Made by a program: the position numbers and the translations under genes. Below the pieces are notes generated by a model. That model was not told the DNA's origin. It was given only the letters and a program-made list of their open reading frames with translations, and ran no database searches. DNA of 64,000 nucleotides from the NCBI GenBank assembly GCA_947628305.1, contig CANQZG010000007.1, positions 95,640-159,639 on the forward strand, read 5' to 3'. Positions 34,506 through 43,860 of this stretch are shown here, piece after piece (within the stretch, counting starts at the first letter, position 1; every line of letters starts with the position of its first letter). Origin of the DNA: an uncultured Muribaculaceae bacterium. Lineage in GTDB: Bacteria > Bacteroidota > Bacteroidia > Bacteroidales > Muribaculaceae.

Positions 34506-35198
34506 TCATATAATGAGATTTTTTGGCTTTGTGGCCTGAAAATCCTTGAGATATGTAGGTGTGGAATAGGCGACATCTATGAAATCACGTTGTGAATAGG
34601 CACGGTCAGACAGAGCCATCATATCGGTTGCGAGAGGAGAGATGCCTTCGATGAATCGTGCGTTCTGACTTTTTATGACTGAACGTGCCTTGTCGCTTCC
34701 GTTGCCGAAAAAAATCACCTCGCCCATGTCGGTGTATTCTCGGTAGGAGCATTCATCAAGTATAAGCGGCGTCGGTGCAAGTAACGTGTTTAACCCCATA
34801 TCATAGACTGCGGTGTACACCTCCATGCGGCGTGCATCTATCATCGGTGCGAACAAGGATTCGGCGTCGATGTCATGATGGAACATCACAGCGACCGACA
34901 TCAGTTCAAGTGTCGGTACACCGATTAGGGGAACGTCAAGACCGTAGGCCAAGCCTTTTGCCTCTGACAGGCCGATACGCAACCCGGTATAGCTTCCGGG
35001 GCCCATTGACACTGCCACGGCATCGAGTTTAAGTTCCATCTCGTTCATGCGGTCGAGACATCCTTTGATGAAGCCGCTGAGCATGGCGGCATGGTTGTGC
35101 CCTGTGAAATCTTCAAAGTGTGAAAGGACCATTCCCTCCGATGTGAGGGCGGTTGAACAAACGTCGGTCGATGTCTCGATATTGAGTATAACAGCCAT
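34506..35198 (-). CDS. tsaB: tRNA t6A biosynthesis protein TsaB
   Basis: The 230-residue protein starts MAVILNIETSTDVCSTAL, has AVSMGPGSYTGLRIGLSEAKGLAYG and VPTLELMS, all TsaB/YeaZ signatures in an ASKHA fold. It is the dimerisation partner of TsaD in tRNA N6-threonylcarbamoyladenosine formation. The ATG at 35198 is preferred over an upstream one at 35219, which lies inside the promoter box. Diverges from yicC. Confidence 0.93.
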   Translation of the reverse strand: MAVILNIETSTDVCSTALTSEGMVLSHFEDFTGHNHAAMLSGFIKGCLDRMNEMELKLDAVAVSMGPGSYTGLRIGLSEAKGLAYGLDVPLIGVPTLELMSVAVMFHHDIDAESLFAPMIDARRMEVYTAVYDMGLNTLLAPTPLILDECSYREYTDMGEVIFFGNGSDKARSVIKSQNARFIEGISPLATDMMALSDRAYSQRDFIDVAYSTPTYLKDFQATKPKNLII

Positions 35199-35216
35199 GG
35201 AGTCAAATTTTGTAGA

Positions 35217-35254
35217 CAAATTTACGGACTTTCGCCCTAAAAATTGTAATTTTG
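35217..35254. promoter_or_regulatory. Divergent -7 boxes for tsaB and yicC
   Basis: Minus strand TAAATTTG at 35217-35224 lies 18 bp before the tsaB start. Plus strand TAATTTTG at 35247-35254 lies 27 bp before yicC. Both match TAnnTTTG; the two promoters are back to back within 40 bp. Confidence 0.55.
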
Positions 35255-35281
35255 TGAAAATTAATTACAGATAGACAGAGT

Positions 35282-36157
35282 ATGTTACTATCAATGACAA
35301 GCTTCGGGAAAGCCGTCAAGGAGATTTCCCAGAAGAAGATTACGGTAGAGATAAAATCACTTAATTCAAAGCAACTCGATGTATCGATGAGGGTGCCGCC
35401 CATCTACCGTGAAATCGAGATTGAGATACGCAATCGTGTGGCCGCGAGACTGGAACGTGGAAAGGTTGACCTGAACGTGTATGTGGAATCGGTCAATGCC
35501 GAGCCGACATGCCAGCTGAACCTGCCTATGCTCGCCAAATACAAGGCGCAGCTTGAAAACATGTCGGTAGAACTGGGGATTCCCACTCCCGATGACTGGT
35601 ACAGCGTGCTGTTACGATTCCCCGATACGATGAAAAGCGATGCCGCCCCTGTGCTTGAACCGCAGGAGGCCGAGGCGGTGTTCTCGGCGGTTGACGCTGC
35701 CCTGTCTGGGGTGCTCGAACACCGGCGTGCCGAGGGCGAGAAACTGGAATCGTTCTTCGCTGCCCGTATTGACAATATCGCATCTTTGCTCGGGGAGGTG
35801 CCACAGTTTGAAAATGAACGTGTGGCCAAAATCAAGGCCCGGATAGAGGATGGCCTGTCAAAAATTCATGCCGTCGATTACGACAAGGCGCGTCTTGAGC
35901 AAGAGATGATTTTCTATATAGAGAAACTGGATGTAAACGAGGAAAAGCAGCGTCTCGCCCAACATTTGTCCTACTTCATTGAAACGATGAACGGACGTCA
36001 CGGACAAGGGAAAAAACTCGGCTTCATAAGTCAGGAGATGGGACGCGAAATCAATACGCTCGGTTCAAAGAGCAACCATGCCGAGATGCAGCGTATAGTT
36101 GTCAAGATGAAAGACGAGCTTGAACAAATCAAGGAACAGGTTCTCAATGTAATGTGA
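35282..36157 (+). CDS. yicC: YicC-family endoribonuclease
   Basis: The 291-residue protein begins MLLSMTSFGKAVKEISQKKI and ends with the family block GKKLGFISQEMGREINTLGSK, then NHAEMQRIVVKMKDELEQIKEQ. YicC proteins are RNases that act on small RNAs and mRNA. It leads a tightly packed operon yicC-gmk-nadD-DUF5063; the gmk ATG overlaps its stop (TGATG). Confidence 0.92.
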   Translation: MLLSMTSFGKAVKEISQKKITVEIKSLNSKQLDVSMRVPPIYREIEIEIRNRVAARLERGKVDLNVYVESVNAEPTCQLNLPMLAKYKAQLENMSVELGIPTPDDWYSVLLRFPDTMKSDAAPVLEPQEAEAVFSAVDAALSGVLEHRRAEGEKLESFFAARIDNIASLLGEVPQFENERVAKIKARIEDGLSKIHAVDYDKARLEQEMIFYIEKLDVNEEKQRLAQHLSYFIETMNGRHGQGKKLGFISQEMGREINTLGSKSNHAEMQRIVVKMKDELEQIKEQVLNVM

Positions 36158-36732
36158 TGAGTGAAGGGAATATAATCATAGTATCGGCACCGTCGGGGTG
36201 TGGTAAGTCCACTATAATAAATGCCCTTATGGCGCGTGGAGACATCGATATGCAGTTCTCGGTCTCGGCCACCAACCGACCTCCGCGCGAGGGGGAGGTA
36301 GATGGCGTGAACTATCATTTCCTGTCGGACGAGGAGTTCAGGCGGGAGATTTCCAACGATGCATTCATTGAATATGAGGAGGTATATCCCGGTCGTTTCT
36401 ACGGGACGTTGAAACGAGAGGTCGAGCGGGTATGCGGACAAGGCCACAATATAGTCCTTGACATCGATGTCAAGGGGGGTATCAACGTCAAGAAAATGTA
36501 CGGCGACAGGGCCTTGTCTGTGTTTATCGTGCCTCCGTCGGTTGAAACTTTGCGTCGGCGTCTCGAGTCGCGGGCGACTGATGACAAGGCTGCGATAGAT
36601 TGCCGGGTTGCCAAGGCTGAATATGAACTGTCATTCTCGCCGATGTATGATTGCCGGATTGTCAACGACAATCTTGACGAAGCAGTGGAAAATGTCCATG
36701 ATGTCATAGTAAAATTCATTGGAGAGGTATGA
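36157..36732 (+). CDS. gmk: Guanylate kinase
   Basis: The 191-residue enzyme has the P-loop SAPSGCGKSTI, the GMP-binding NRPPREGEVDGVNYHFL stretch and VLDIDVKGGINVKK. It converts GMP to GDP with ATP. The ATG at 36157 is chosen; the in-frame GTG three bases earlier is inside yicC. Its stop overlaps the nadD start (ATGA). Confidence 0.96.
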   Translation: MSEGNIIIVSAPSGCGKSTIINALMARGDIDMQFSVSATNRPPREGEVDGVNYHFLSDEEFRREISNDAFIEYEEVYPGRFYGTLKREVERVCGQGHNIVLDIDVKGGINVKKMYGDRALSVFIVPPSVETLRRRLESRATDDKAAIDCRVAKAEYELSFSPMYDCRIVNDNLDEAVENVHDVIVKFIGEV

Positions 36733-37328
36733 CAACAGAGGAGAAAACACTCACCATCGGGATACTCGGGGGGTCGTTCAATCCCGTTCATATAGGGCAT
36801 CTCATGCTGGCGTCCTATCTCAGTCAATTCACGTCACTTGACGAGGTGTGGCTGACATTGTCGCCTCTCAATCCACTGAAAGCCGAGGCATCGGAATTGA
36901 TTCCCGACATGAGTCGGTTGAGGATGTTGTCAATCGCCGGTAAACAGGCCCCTGGTGTAGGAGTTTGTGACATTGAGCTTTCCATGCCTCGTCCCTCATT
37001 CACCATCAATACCCTTGACCTGTTGCGTCGACGTTACCCGCGCCGTCGGTTCAAACTAATCATAGGAAGCGACAACTGGCGTATATTCGATAAATGGCGT
37101 GATTATGAACGCATATTGTCGGAATATGGTGTGATTGTCTATCCTCGGCCGGGATACCCGATAGAAAATCGGTATGAAGACGGCGTTGACTTTGTAAACG
37201 CGCCTGTGTTCAATATATCGAGTACGTTTATCCGCAACGCGATAGCGCGTGGAAAGGATATGAACCTATTCCTGCCGTCAGGTGTATATGATTATATCAT
37301 AGAGAACAAACTTTATCAACAATCATGA
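36729..37328 (+). CDS. nadD: Nicotinate-nucleotide adenylyltransferase
   Basis: The 199-residue protein has the nucleotidyltransferase motif GILGGSFNPVHIGHLMLAS, the substrate segment LIIGSDNWRIFDKW and the C-terminal ISSTFIRNAI. It makes deamido-NAD from NaMN and ATP. Coupled to gmk and to the DUF5063 gene by 4-bp overlaps. Confidence 0.95.
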   Translation: MTTEEKTLTIGILGGSFNPVHIGHLMLASYLSQFTSLDEVWLTLSPLNPLKAEASELIPDMSRLRMLSIAGKQAPGVGVCDIELSMPRPSFTINTLDLLRRRYPRRRFKLIIGSDNWRIFDKWRDYERILSEYGVIVYPRPGYPIENRYEDGVDFVNAPVFNISSTFIRNAIARGKDMNLFLPSGVYDYIIENKLYQQS

Positions 37329-37840
37329 ACCTACAGCCTAATGCGCTTGCCTTTATAGCGCTTTGTAATGAATATTGTCATGCGATAGAGAATGCGCGTG
37401 AAAGCGGGCGCGGTGAATTCATCGGGTCTATGTTGCGTTTGCTCCCGAGGTTGTATATAGCGGCCAGTGACCTTGGTGTCGGGGACATCGGCGATGACGA
37501 ACCATATATAGACAGTGCGCTCGACGAGGACTATTACGAGTCGTTGCGTCGCAGCGTGGAGAACCTGATGGGGGCTGATGACACCTATCTTGAGGTGTTT
37601 GAGGATGATATGAAATACAGTGACACACCTATCGCTGCAAGTGTGGCTGAAGGACTGTGTGACATTTTCCAGTCGTTGTTCAATTTCCTTGAGACGATAA
37701 GGAACGCACCCGATGAGGTGACTCTTGTCGCATTAGGTGTGGCCAAGGATGATTTTAAGGGATATTGGAGTCGCATATTATGCAATGTGATGCGGCCACT
37801 GAACGCTCTCCGCGATATTGACGGGGAGGAGGATTTATAA
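37325..37840 (+). CDS. DUF5063 domain protein
   Basis: The 171-residue acidic helical protein (FIALCNEYCHAIENARES near the start, VAEGLCDIFQSLFNFLE and GYWSRILCNVMRPLNALR later) fits DUF5063, known mainly in Bacteroidetes and actinobacteria without assigned function. It is soluble and translationally coupled to nadD. Its stop overlaps that of convergent cls by 6 bp. Confidence 0.8.
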   Translation: MNLQPNALAFIALCNEYCHAIENARESGRGEFIGSMLRLLPRLYIAASDLGVGDIGDDEPYIDSALDEDYYESLRRSVENLMGADDTYLEVFEDDMKYSDTPIAASVAEGLCDIFQSLFNFLETIRNAPDEVTLVALGVAKDDFKGYWSRILCNVMRPLNALRDIDGEEDL

Positions 37841-39280
37841 GATTGGCGACAGCAGTCTTACGATTGACTCCTTGGCTTTCTGCCATGCGGGGCGACGACG
37901 CCATTGGGATGCGCGGATGCGGATGCTCTCGGCGAGGTCGTCCATGAATATGCGGCACAGTCTCGCGTTTACGTCTTTGGAATATATCAGTACGTTCCCC
38001 TCAAAGTTGTGTTCGAAACTTCGGAAGTCAAAATTGGTTGATCCGACCGTGCTGAACTCGTCATCGACAATCATGGCCTTGGAATGCAGCATTCCACCGT
38101 TGTAGAGGTATATCTTGATGCCGGCACGTATACATTCCGAGACATAGCTTAGCGAGGCGTTGGTGAGTATAAGCGAGTCGCTTTTACGGGGAATTATTAT
38201 GCGGACATCGACGTTGGCCAATGCCGCGGTCTGTAATGTCTTGAGCAGGCTTTCGGTCGGCAGAAAATAGGGGGTCTGTATATAGACGCGTTTTTTTGCT
38301 CCCGCGATTGCCTTCAGGAACACCATGGCGACATTGCTCCATCGGCTTGTCGGGCCACTTGTTATCATCTGTATGCCCGCACCTTGTTCAGGGACGCATT
38401 CGGCAGTCACCGATTCCTCGATGAGCGGTTGTCCCATGAAGTTCCAGTCGACGGCAAACGAGTATTGCAGTGCGTTCAATGCCGGGCCTTTTATACGCAG
38501 ATGCAGGTCACGCCATTTGTCGAACTGTTTTCCACCGTCGATATAACGGTCGGCGATGTTCATGCCGCCTATATATCCAGTCTCGCCGTCAATTATGCAC
38601 AGTTTGCGGTGGTTACGCCAATTGATTCTGGTAGCGAACGGAGGGAAAGCGACTCTGAAAAATGGATGGACATCGATTCCAGCTTCCCTCATCTCTTTGA
38701 AGAAACGCTTTTTTACATGAATCGAACCGATGTCATCATATATGACCCTCACCCTCACCCCGGCACGGGCACGCTCTTTAAGCACCTCGGCTACCTGGGT
38801 ACCTATTTCATCATCGTTAAAGATGTAGTATTGGATATGGATGTAGGAATGCGCTTTTTTTAGGTCTTGGATAAGGGTCTTGAATTTGTCGGTTCCGTTG
38901 TTGAAAATTTCGACCGAGTTGCCACGGTAATAGTTGCCCCCCGTCAGTGAGCGGGCGAGTTTTACCTGTTGGCGGAGACGAGAGGGGAGATGCGAGGGTT
39001 GTTCGATTACTTTAGGGTCGGCCGATTCGGCGTTGCGTAACCGACGCTTGTTACGGCGCGATATCATTGCGGTGTTCTTGATACTGCGCCCAAAGAAGAT
39101 ATACAGGATGACACCGCCTATCGGGAACAGGAAAAGCACCGTGACCCAGGCAAGGGATTTCAACGGGTTTCGATTTTCCGATACAATGACGCCGGCTATC
39201 CCTATTATAGTGATGAAGTACACTACAAGGAACACCCAGTAGAACCATGGGGATGTCAATACCGAATAAATCGCGTTCAT
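37835..39280 (-). CDS. cls: Cardiolipin synthase (phospholipase D type)
   Basis: The 481-residue protein has two N-terminal membrane segments (PLDc_N) followed by two PLD domains with HRKLCIIDGETGYIGG and HSKAMIVDDEFSTVGS, the paired HKD motifs, each followed by N or S and a Gly. It condenses phosphatidylglycerol molecules to cardiolipin at the inner membrane. Length is normal. Single gene. Confidence 0.95.
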   Translation of the reverse strand: MNAIYSVLTSPWFYWVFLVVYFITIIGIAGVIVSENRNPLKSLAWVTVLFLFPIGGVILYIFFGRSIKNTAMISRRNKRRLRNAESADPKVIEQPSHLPSRLRQQVKLARSLTGGNYYRGNSVEIFNNGTDKFKTLIQDLKKAHSYIHIQYYIFNDDEIGTQVAEVLKERARAGVRVRVIYDDIGSIHVKKRFFKEMREAGIDVHPFFRVAFPPFATRINWRNHRKLCIIDGETGYIGGMNIADRYIDGGKQFDKWRDLHLRIKGPALNALQYSFAVDWNFMGQPLIEESVTAECVPEQGAGIQMITSGPTSRWSNVAMVFLKAIAGAKKRVYIQTPYFLPTESLLKTLQTAALANVDVRIIIPRKSDSLILTNASLSYVSECIRAGIKIYLYNGGMLHSKAMIVDDEFSTVGSTNFDFRSFEHNFEGNVLIYSKDVNARLCRIFMDDLAESIRIRASQWRRRPAWQKAKESIVRLLSPIL

Positions 39281-39373
39281 TGTTTCACAGGTATATTCTG
39301 CGCCCTAAATTACTAAAAAAATGTCAAATCGCAATTATTTTGTAACTTTACAACGAAATGTAATTGAATTACC

Positions 39374-41059
39374 ATGCGCAGACGACTTATCCATACAGCC
39401 GCCATCACATGTCTTTCAGGACTGTTTAATGTCGTGTCGGCACAACGGTTGCCTGAATTGCACCGCCCGCTTGATATCCCATTGACGCTAAGTGCCAATT
39501 TTGCTGAATTACGACCCAATCACTTTCATTCGGGACTTGATTTCAAGACCGAGTCCCGCACCGGGCTGCCGGTGCGCTCTGTCGCCGATGGCTATGTATC
39601 GTCGATTGAGGTCTCGCCGGTGGGGTTCGGTCGTGCGGTGTACGTGACACATCCGTCACTTGGACTTACGACCGTATACGGGCATCTTGAAGCATTTTCG
39701 CCTAAGATAGACAAGATAGTCAGGGATGAACAATACCGGCGCGAGACATTCTCCATCGATATGGAATTCATTCCCGGCAGTGTCCCTGTGCGTGGCGGGG
39801 AGGTCATAGGATTGAGCGGTAACGCCGGTTCATCTGGTGGGCCTCATCTACATTTCGATATACGGGAGACCGCCGGTGGCGACCCTCTCGACCCGATGCC
39901 TTATTTTAAGGAATATATCACTGACCGTGAACCTCCTTACGTTAAAGGGGTCGCCTTATATCCGGCCGAAGGGAAGGGGACGGTCGATGGAAAATCAACG
40001 CCGTCTTATAAAAAAGCCGGTGCGGTGTTTTATGCGTGGGGAAAGGTGTATCCTGCGGTCGATGCCAATGACGCGATGACCGGGACATCCAATGTTTACG
40101 GTGTCAAGCATCTTGCCTTGTACGTTGATGGGAAATGTGTGTTTGGGCGTACACTTGAACGTTTTCCACTCGGGCGCACTCGAGCGATTAACACTCTTGT
40201 CAATTATGACGACCTTGTCAGGACGGGTCGGTGGTGGCAGTGGACACGTATCCCGGCATCCCGTCCGTTGCCAGGTATAATAGGGGCGACCGTGGCTGAC
40301 GGCGCGGTCATTATCGACCGTGAGCGCGATTATAAGTGCGTCTATGTGTTGATGGATGAACATGGCAACCGTCGGGAAGTGAGATTCACGATACGTGGGG
40401 TGAAGAATGTATATCCTGCTCGGCCGGAAGGCAATCTGTTCCGATGGAACGGTGACAATTCATGGCGTGTCAGCGGGTTGAAGGTATTGTTTCCGCGTGG
40501 CTGTCTCTATGACGATTTCTATTTCAAGGCCTCAAGGGTTGACAAGAGGATGCCTGACGGATTATATTCAGGCGTTTACTCCATAGGCTTGAAACACACA
40601 CCTCTTGCATCGTCATTCGATGTCGAAATCAGACTTGAACGCGACGATGTGGCCGATAAATCCAAGTATTGTCTTGTCAGGATGGTTGACGGCGGTGGAA
40701 TGGTCAGTGTCGGTGGCCGTTATGCCGATGGTGTCATGCGTGGCGAGGTCTCTCGGTTTGGACGTTATGCGGTGGCTGTAGACGGTACGCCCCCTAAAAT
40801 CCTGGCTGAGAATCAAGATGATTGGGGGCGCACAGGCGTTGTGAATTTTATAATAGGCGATGACCTTAGCGGTGTCGCGACGTTCCGAGGTGAAATCGAC
40901 GGGAAGTTTGCTTTGTTTGAATATGACCGAAAGAATAACCGTCTGTCATTTAAAATGGATTCATTGCGGTTTACACGCGGTAGAGAACATTCTGTTACAA
41001 TGACGGTTACCGATGCGACTGGCAATGTTTCGCGACACGTTGGCCGGTTTAATTGGTAG
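39374..41059 (+). CDS. M23-family metallopeptidase (LytM domain), exported
   Basis: The 561-residue protein has a signal peptide ending VVSAQ and an N-proximal LytM domain: FAELRPNHFHSGLDFKT supplies His and Asp, and PHLHFDIRE the HxH, all zinc ligands. The remaining 370 residues are beta-rich domains. It is expected to cut peptide cross-bridges in peptidoglycan or process an envelope protein. The gene's end overlaps the end of convergent fmt by 11 bp. Confidence 0.9.
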   Translation: MRRRLIHTAAITCLSGLFNVVSAQRLPELHRPLDIPLTLSANFAELRPNHFHSGLDFKTESRTGLPVRSVADGYVSSIEVSPVGFGRAVYVTHPSLGLTTVYGHLEAFSPKIDKIVRDEQYRRETFSIDMEFIPGSVPVRGGEVIGLSGNAGSSGGPHLHFDIRETAGGDPLDPMPYFKEYITDREPPYVKGVALYPAEGKGTVDGKSTPSYKKAGAVFYAWGKVYPAVDANDAMTGTSNVYGVKHLALYVDGKCVFGRTLERFPLGRTRAINTLVNYDDLVRTGRWWQWTRIPASRPLPGIIGATVADGAVIIDRERDYKCVYVLMDEHGNRREVRFTIRGVKNVYPARPEGNLFRWNGDNSWRVSGLKVLFPRGCLYDDFYFKASRVDKRMPDGLYSGVYSIGLKHTPLASSFDVEIRLERDDVADKSKYCLVRMVDGGGMVSVGGRYADGVMRGEVSRFGRYAVAVDGTPPKILAENQDDWGRTGVVNFIIGDDLSGVATFRGEIDGKFALFEYDRKNNRLSFKMDSLRFTRGREHSVTMTVTDATGNVSRHVGRFNW

Positions 41060-42017
41060 AGAACCGTGGCGATGTCAGCCGTGACCCGCGTAGATAGGCA
41101 TCGGTGTCCATGCGCCGTTTGCCGGGGGCCTGTAGAGACATGATTTCAAGCTGGTTGTCGGCTGTGTTTACAATGAGTCTCTTTCCATCGGTGACTATTG
41201 TGCCGGGGGCATCTGTTGATTTGCTGTCGAGAACACGGGTCTGGAATATTTTCATCGAGCCGATTGTCTTATCGCCGTCGGAGAGTGTAGTCCATGCCGC
41301 GGGATAGGGGGACAGCCCTCTGATAAGGTTGTGGATTTTGATAGCCGGGTTGTTCCAGTCGATGTGGCATGTGTCGTGGAAAATCTTGGGCGCGGGGGTC
41401 GGCTCTATGCCCTCGGCGAGTCTGTCCTGCGGAATCGGTTGCAATGTCCCTGCGATTATATCGTCGATTGTCTTGATTGTGAGTTCCGCGCCAAGAACCA
41501 TGAGGCGGTCATGGATGTCGCCGACATTGTCGGTCGGCGCGATTTCAATGCGTTCCTGTGCGATTATGTCGCCGGTGTCGATTTCATGTTTGAGGAAGAA
41601 TGTTGTGACCCCGGTTTCGGTATCTCCGTTTATTACGGCCCAGTTTAGCGGTGCGGCGCCACGGTAACGGGGCAAAAGGGAGGCGTGCAGATTGAACGTG
41701 CCGAGCCGTGGCATTGTCCACACAACCTCGGGTAGCATCCTGAACGCGATGACAATGAACAGGTCGGCGTTGATTTCGCGTAGACGTCCGACAAACCCGG
41801 GGTCTTTGAGCTTTTCGGGTTGCAGGACTTCAATCCCCTGTTCCGAGGCATATTTCTTCACTGCCGACTGCGATATCTTTTTCCCCCGCCCCGTCGGTTT
41901 GTCAGGCATTGTCACGACTGCGGCGACGTTGTAACCGCCTTCATGGATGCGCCGTAGGCTCTCGACTGCAAAATCGGGTGTTCCGAGGAATACTATCTTC
42001 AATTCTTCTTTAGTCAT
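41049..42017 (-). CDS. fmt: Methionyl-tRNA formyltransferase
   Basis: The 322-residue enzyme has KIVFLGTPDFAVESLRRI, FNLHASLLPRYRGAAPLNWA (catalytic His), EIDTGDII (catalytic Asp) and a C-terminal OB-like domain. It formylates Met-tRNAi for translation initiation. The frame is open a further 45 codons upstream, but the ATG at 42017 is the family start and follows a -7-like box at 42038-42045 on the minus strand. Confidence 0.96.
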   Translation of the reverse strand: MTKEELKIVFLGTPDFAVESLRRIHEGGYNVAAVVTMPDKPTGRGKKISQSAVKKYASEQGIEVLQPEKLKDPGFVGRLREINADLFIVIAFRMLPEVVWTMPRLGTFNLHASLLPRYRGAAPLNWAVINGDTETGVTTFFLKHEIDTGDIIAQERIEIAPTDNVGDIHDRLMVLGAELTIKTIDDIIAGTLQPIPQDRLAEGIEPTPAPKIFHDTCHIDWNNPAIKIHNLIRGLSPYPAAWTTLSDGDKTIGSMKIFQTRVLDSKSTDAPGTIVTDGKRLIVNTADNQLEIMSLQAPGKRRMDTDAYLRGSRLTSPRFSTN

Positions 42018-42037
42018 AGTTGTATCGGTTTTGTTTG

Positions 42038-42045
42038 CAAAATTA
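42038..42045 (-). promoter_or_regulatory. Putative -7 box for fmt
   Basis: Minus-strand TAATTTTG (TAnnTTTG), 20 bp upstream of the fmt start codon. Confidence 0.5.
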
Positions 42046-42086
42046 TATATAATTACTTTAAAATCACTGTGTGGGGGAGGGTTTAG

Positions 42087-42117
42087 TTGACTGTGTCGAA
42101 AAAAAGTAGTAACTTTG
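42087..42117 (+). promoter_or_regulatory. Promoter of the glycogen operon
   Basis: TTG at 42087-42089 and TAACTTTG at 42110-42117 are 20 bp apart, a good Bacteroidetes -33/-7 pair, 26 bp before the glycogen synthase start. Confidence 0.65.
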
Positions 42118-42143
42118 CGCCCTGAAATAGAAAATTTTAAATC

Positions 42144-43802
42144 ATGGAGCAAAGTGAAATTTCGCTCGACTTGCTTATAGAGACAAGCTGGGAGGTCTGC
42201 AACAAGATAGGGGGTATCTATACCGTGCTATCAACCAAGGCCAGGACTTTGCAGCGTCTCTACAAAGATAAGGTCATATTCATCGGCCCTGATGTCTGGG
42301 ATGATAATAATCCGTCGCCATATTTCACAGAATCCAGGACTTTGTTGAAAAAGTGGATGGCCAATCCCGGTTTGCCGGATGGGGTAAGTGTCAGGGTTGG
42401 TCGTTGGGATGTTCCGGGAAAGCCTATCGCCGTATTGGTGAAGTTTGACGGGATGTATGCTGTAAAGGATGAGTTCTACGGTAAAATGTGGGAACTGTAT
42501 GGCGTTGACTCTCTCGCCGCGTATGGCGATTATGACGAGGGTTGCGCGTTTGCCCATGCTGCCGGGATTGTAATCGAGAGTCTGTACCGTTTTCTCGGCA
42601 TGGCCGGGAAGAATGTCATCGCTCATTTTGATGAATGGACTACAGGCATGGGACTCTTGTATACAAAATGGAAACTTCCTGATGTCGCCACGGTCTTCAC
42701 AACCCATGCCACGAGCATTGGGCGAAGCATTTGCGGGAACGGCAAACCTCTATATGACTACCTTAAAGGTTATGACGGTGACCAGATGGCACGTGAACTG
42801 AACATGGTGTCAAAGCATTCGCTCGAGAAGGCTGCGGCTCATCAGGCCGACTGTTTCACGACAGTCAGCGATGTCACCGCCAGGGAATGTGAGCAGTTGC
42901 TTGAGATTCGTCCACATGTCGTGACCCCCAACGGATTTGAGCCGGGTTTTGTCCCCGCCAAGGCCGACCGTCCCGTGGCTCGCGCCCGCGCCCGTCGTCG
43001 CATCCTTGATGTCGCTGATTCGCTCACGGGGCATATACACGATGACGACACATTTATAGTCGCCACTTCGGGGCGGTGTGAATACCGCAACAAAGGCATC
43101 GATGTATTCCTTGACAGCATGGCGAGGCTTGCGTCCCGCCATCTCGACCGCAGGATTCTTGCCTGTGTGATGGTCCCGGCATGGTGTAAAGGCCCGCGTA
43201 AAGACCTTGCCGAGAGTCTTGAATCCGGCGAACTGTTCCGTCTTGAATCTCCTGTCATAACCCATGGAATCAATAACCCGCAGGATGACCCTATATATAA
43301 CCGCATATTGCAGCTCGGTTTCGCTAACCGGGCGACCGATAATGTCGAGGTGATATATGTGCCATGTTACCTTAACGGTGATGACGGTATTTTTAACATG
43401 AGTTATTATGAACTGCTCATAGGGATGGATGCCACCGTGTTCCCGTCCTATTATGAGCCATGGGGTTACACCCCGCTTGAAAGTGTCGCGTTCGGAATCC
43501 CTACGGTGACGACCTCCCTGTCAGGTTTCGGTCAGTGGGTCATGACCGCATGCGAGGAATCGTTTGAACGCTGTGGTGTGGATGTTATAGGCCGTACCGA
43601 CAGCAACTATGACGGCGTATGCGAGGGCATAGACAACGCGGTGCGGTACCTCTCCGAACTTGATGCCCGACAGGCCGGCATTGTCGGGAAGTCGGCGTTC
43701 AAGACAGCTTCCGAGGCTCAATGGAAATATTTCATAACTTATTATAACGAGGCGTATGGTATCGCACTGTCGTCGGCGCGTAAACGGCAGACAGTAGTGT
43801 GA
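42144..43802 (+). CDS. Glycogen synthase, GT3 (animal/fungal-like) type
   Basis: The 552-residue protein reads like the GT3 family: LIETSWEVCNKIGGIYTVLSTKA at the start, AHFDEWTTGMGLLYTKW, TVFTTHATSIGRSICGNG and a C-terminal FPSYYEPWGYTPLESVAFG. GT3 enzymes extend alpha-1,4-glucan from UDP- or ADP-glucose, unlike the usual bacterial GlgA (GT5). Bacteroidales commonly use this type. It is followed after 58 bp by the phosphorylase, giving a synthesis/breakdown pair. Confidence 0.9.
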   Translation: MEQSEISLDLLIETSWEVCNKIGGIYTVLSTKARTLQRLYKDKVIFIGPDVWDDNNPSPYFTESRTLLKKWMANPGLPDGVSVRVGRWDVPGKPIAVLVKFDGMYAVKDEFYGKMWELYGVDSLAAYGDYDEGCAFAHAAGIVIESLYRFLGMAGKNVIAHFDEWTTGMGLLYTKWKLPDVATVFTTHATSIGRSICGNGKPLYDYLKGYDGDQMARELNMVSKHSLEKAAAHQADCFTTVSDVTARECEQLLEIRPHVVTPNGFEPGFVPAKADRPVARARARRRILDVADSLTGHIHDDDTFIVATSGRCEYRNKGIDVFLDSMARLASRHLDRRILACVMVPAWCKGPRKDLAESLESGELFRLESPVITHGINNPQDDPIYNRILQLGFANRATDNVEVIYVPCYLNGDDGIFNMSYYELLIGMDATVFPSYYEPWGYTPLESVAFGIPTVTTSLSGFGQWVMTACEESFERCGVDVIGRTDSNYDGVCEGIDNAVRYLSELDARQAGIVGKSAFKTASEAQWKYFITYYNEAYGIALSSARKRQTVV

Positions 43803-43860
43803 CATCGCCATAGTCCTATATCCATAATAAATTAATTAACAATTAATATCTATAACGCTT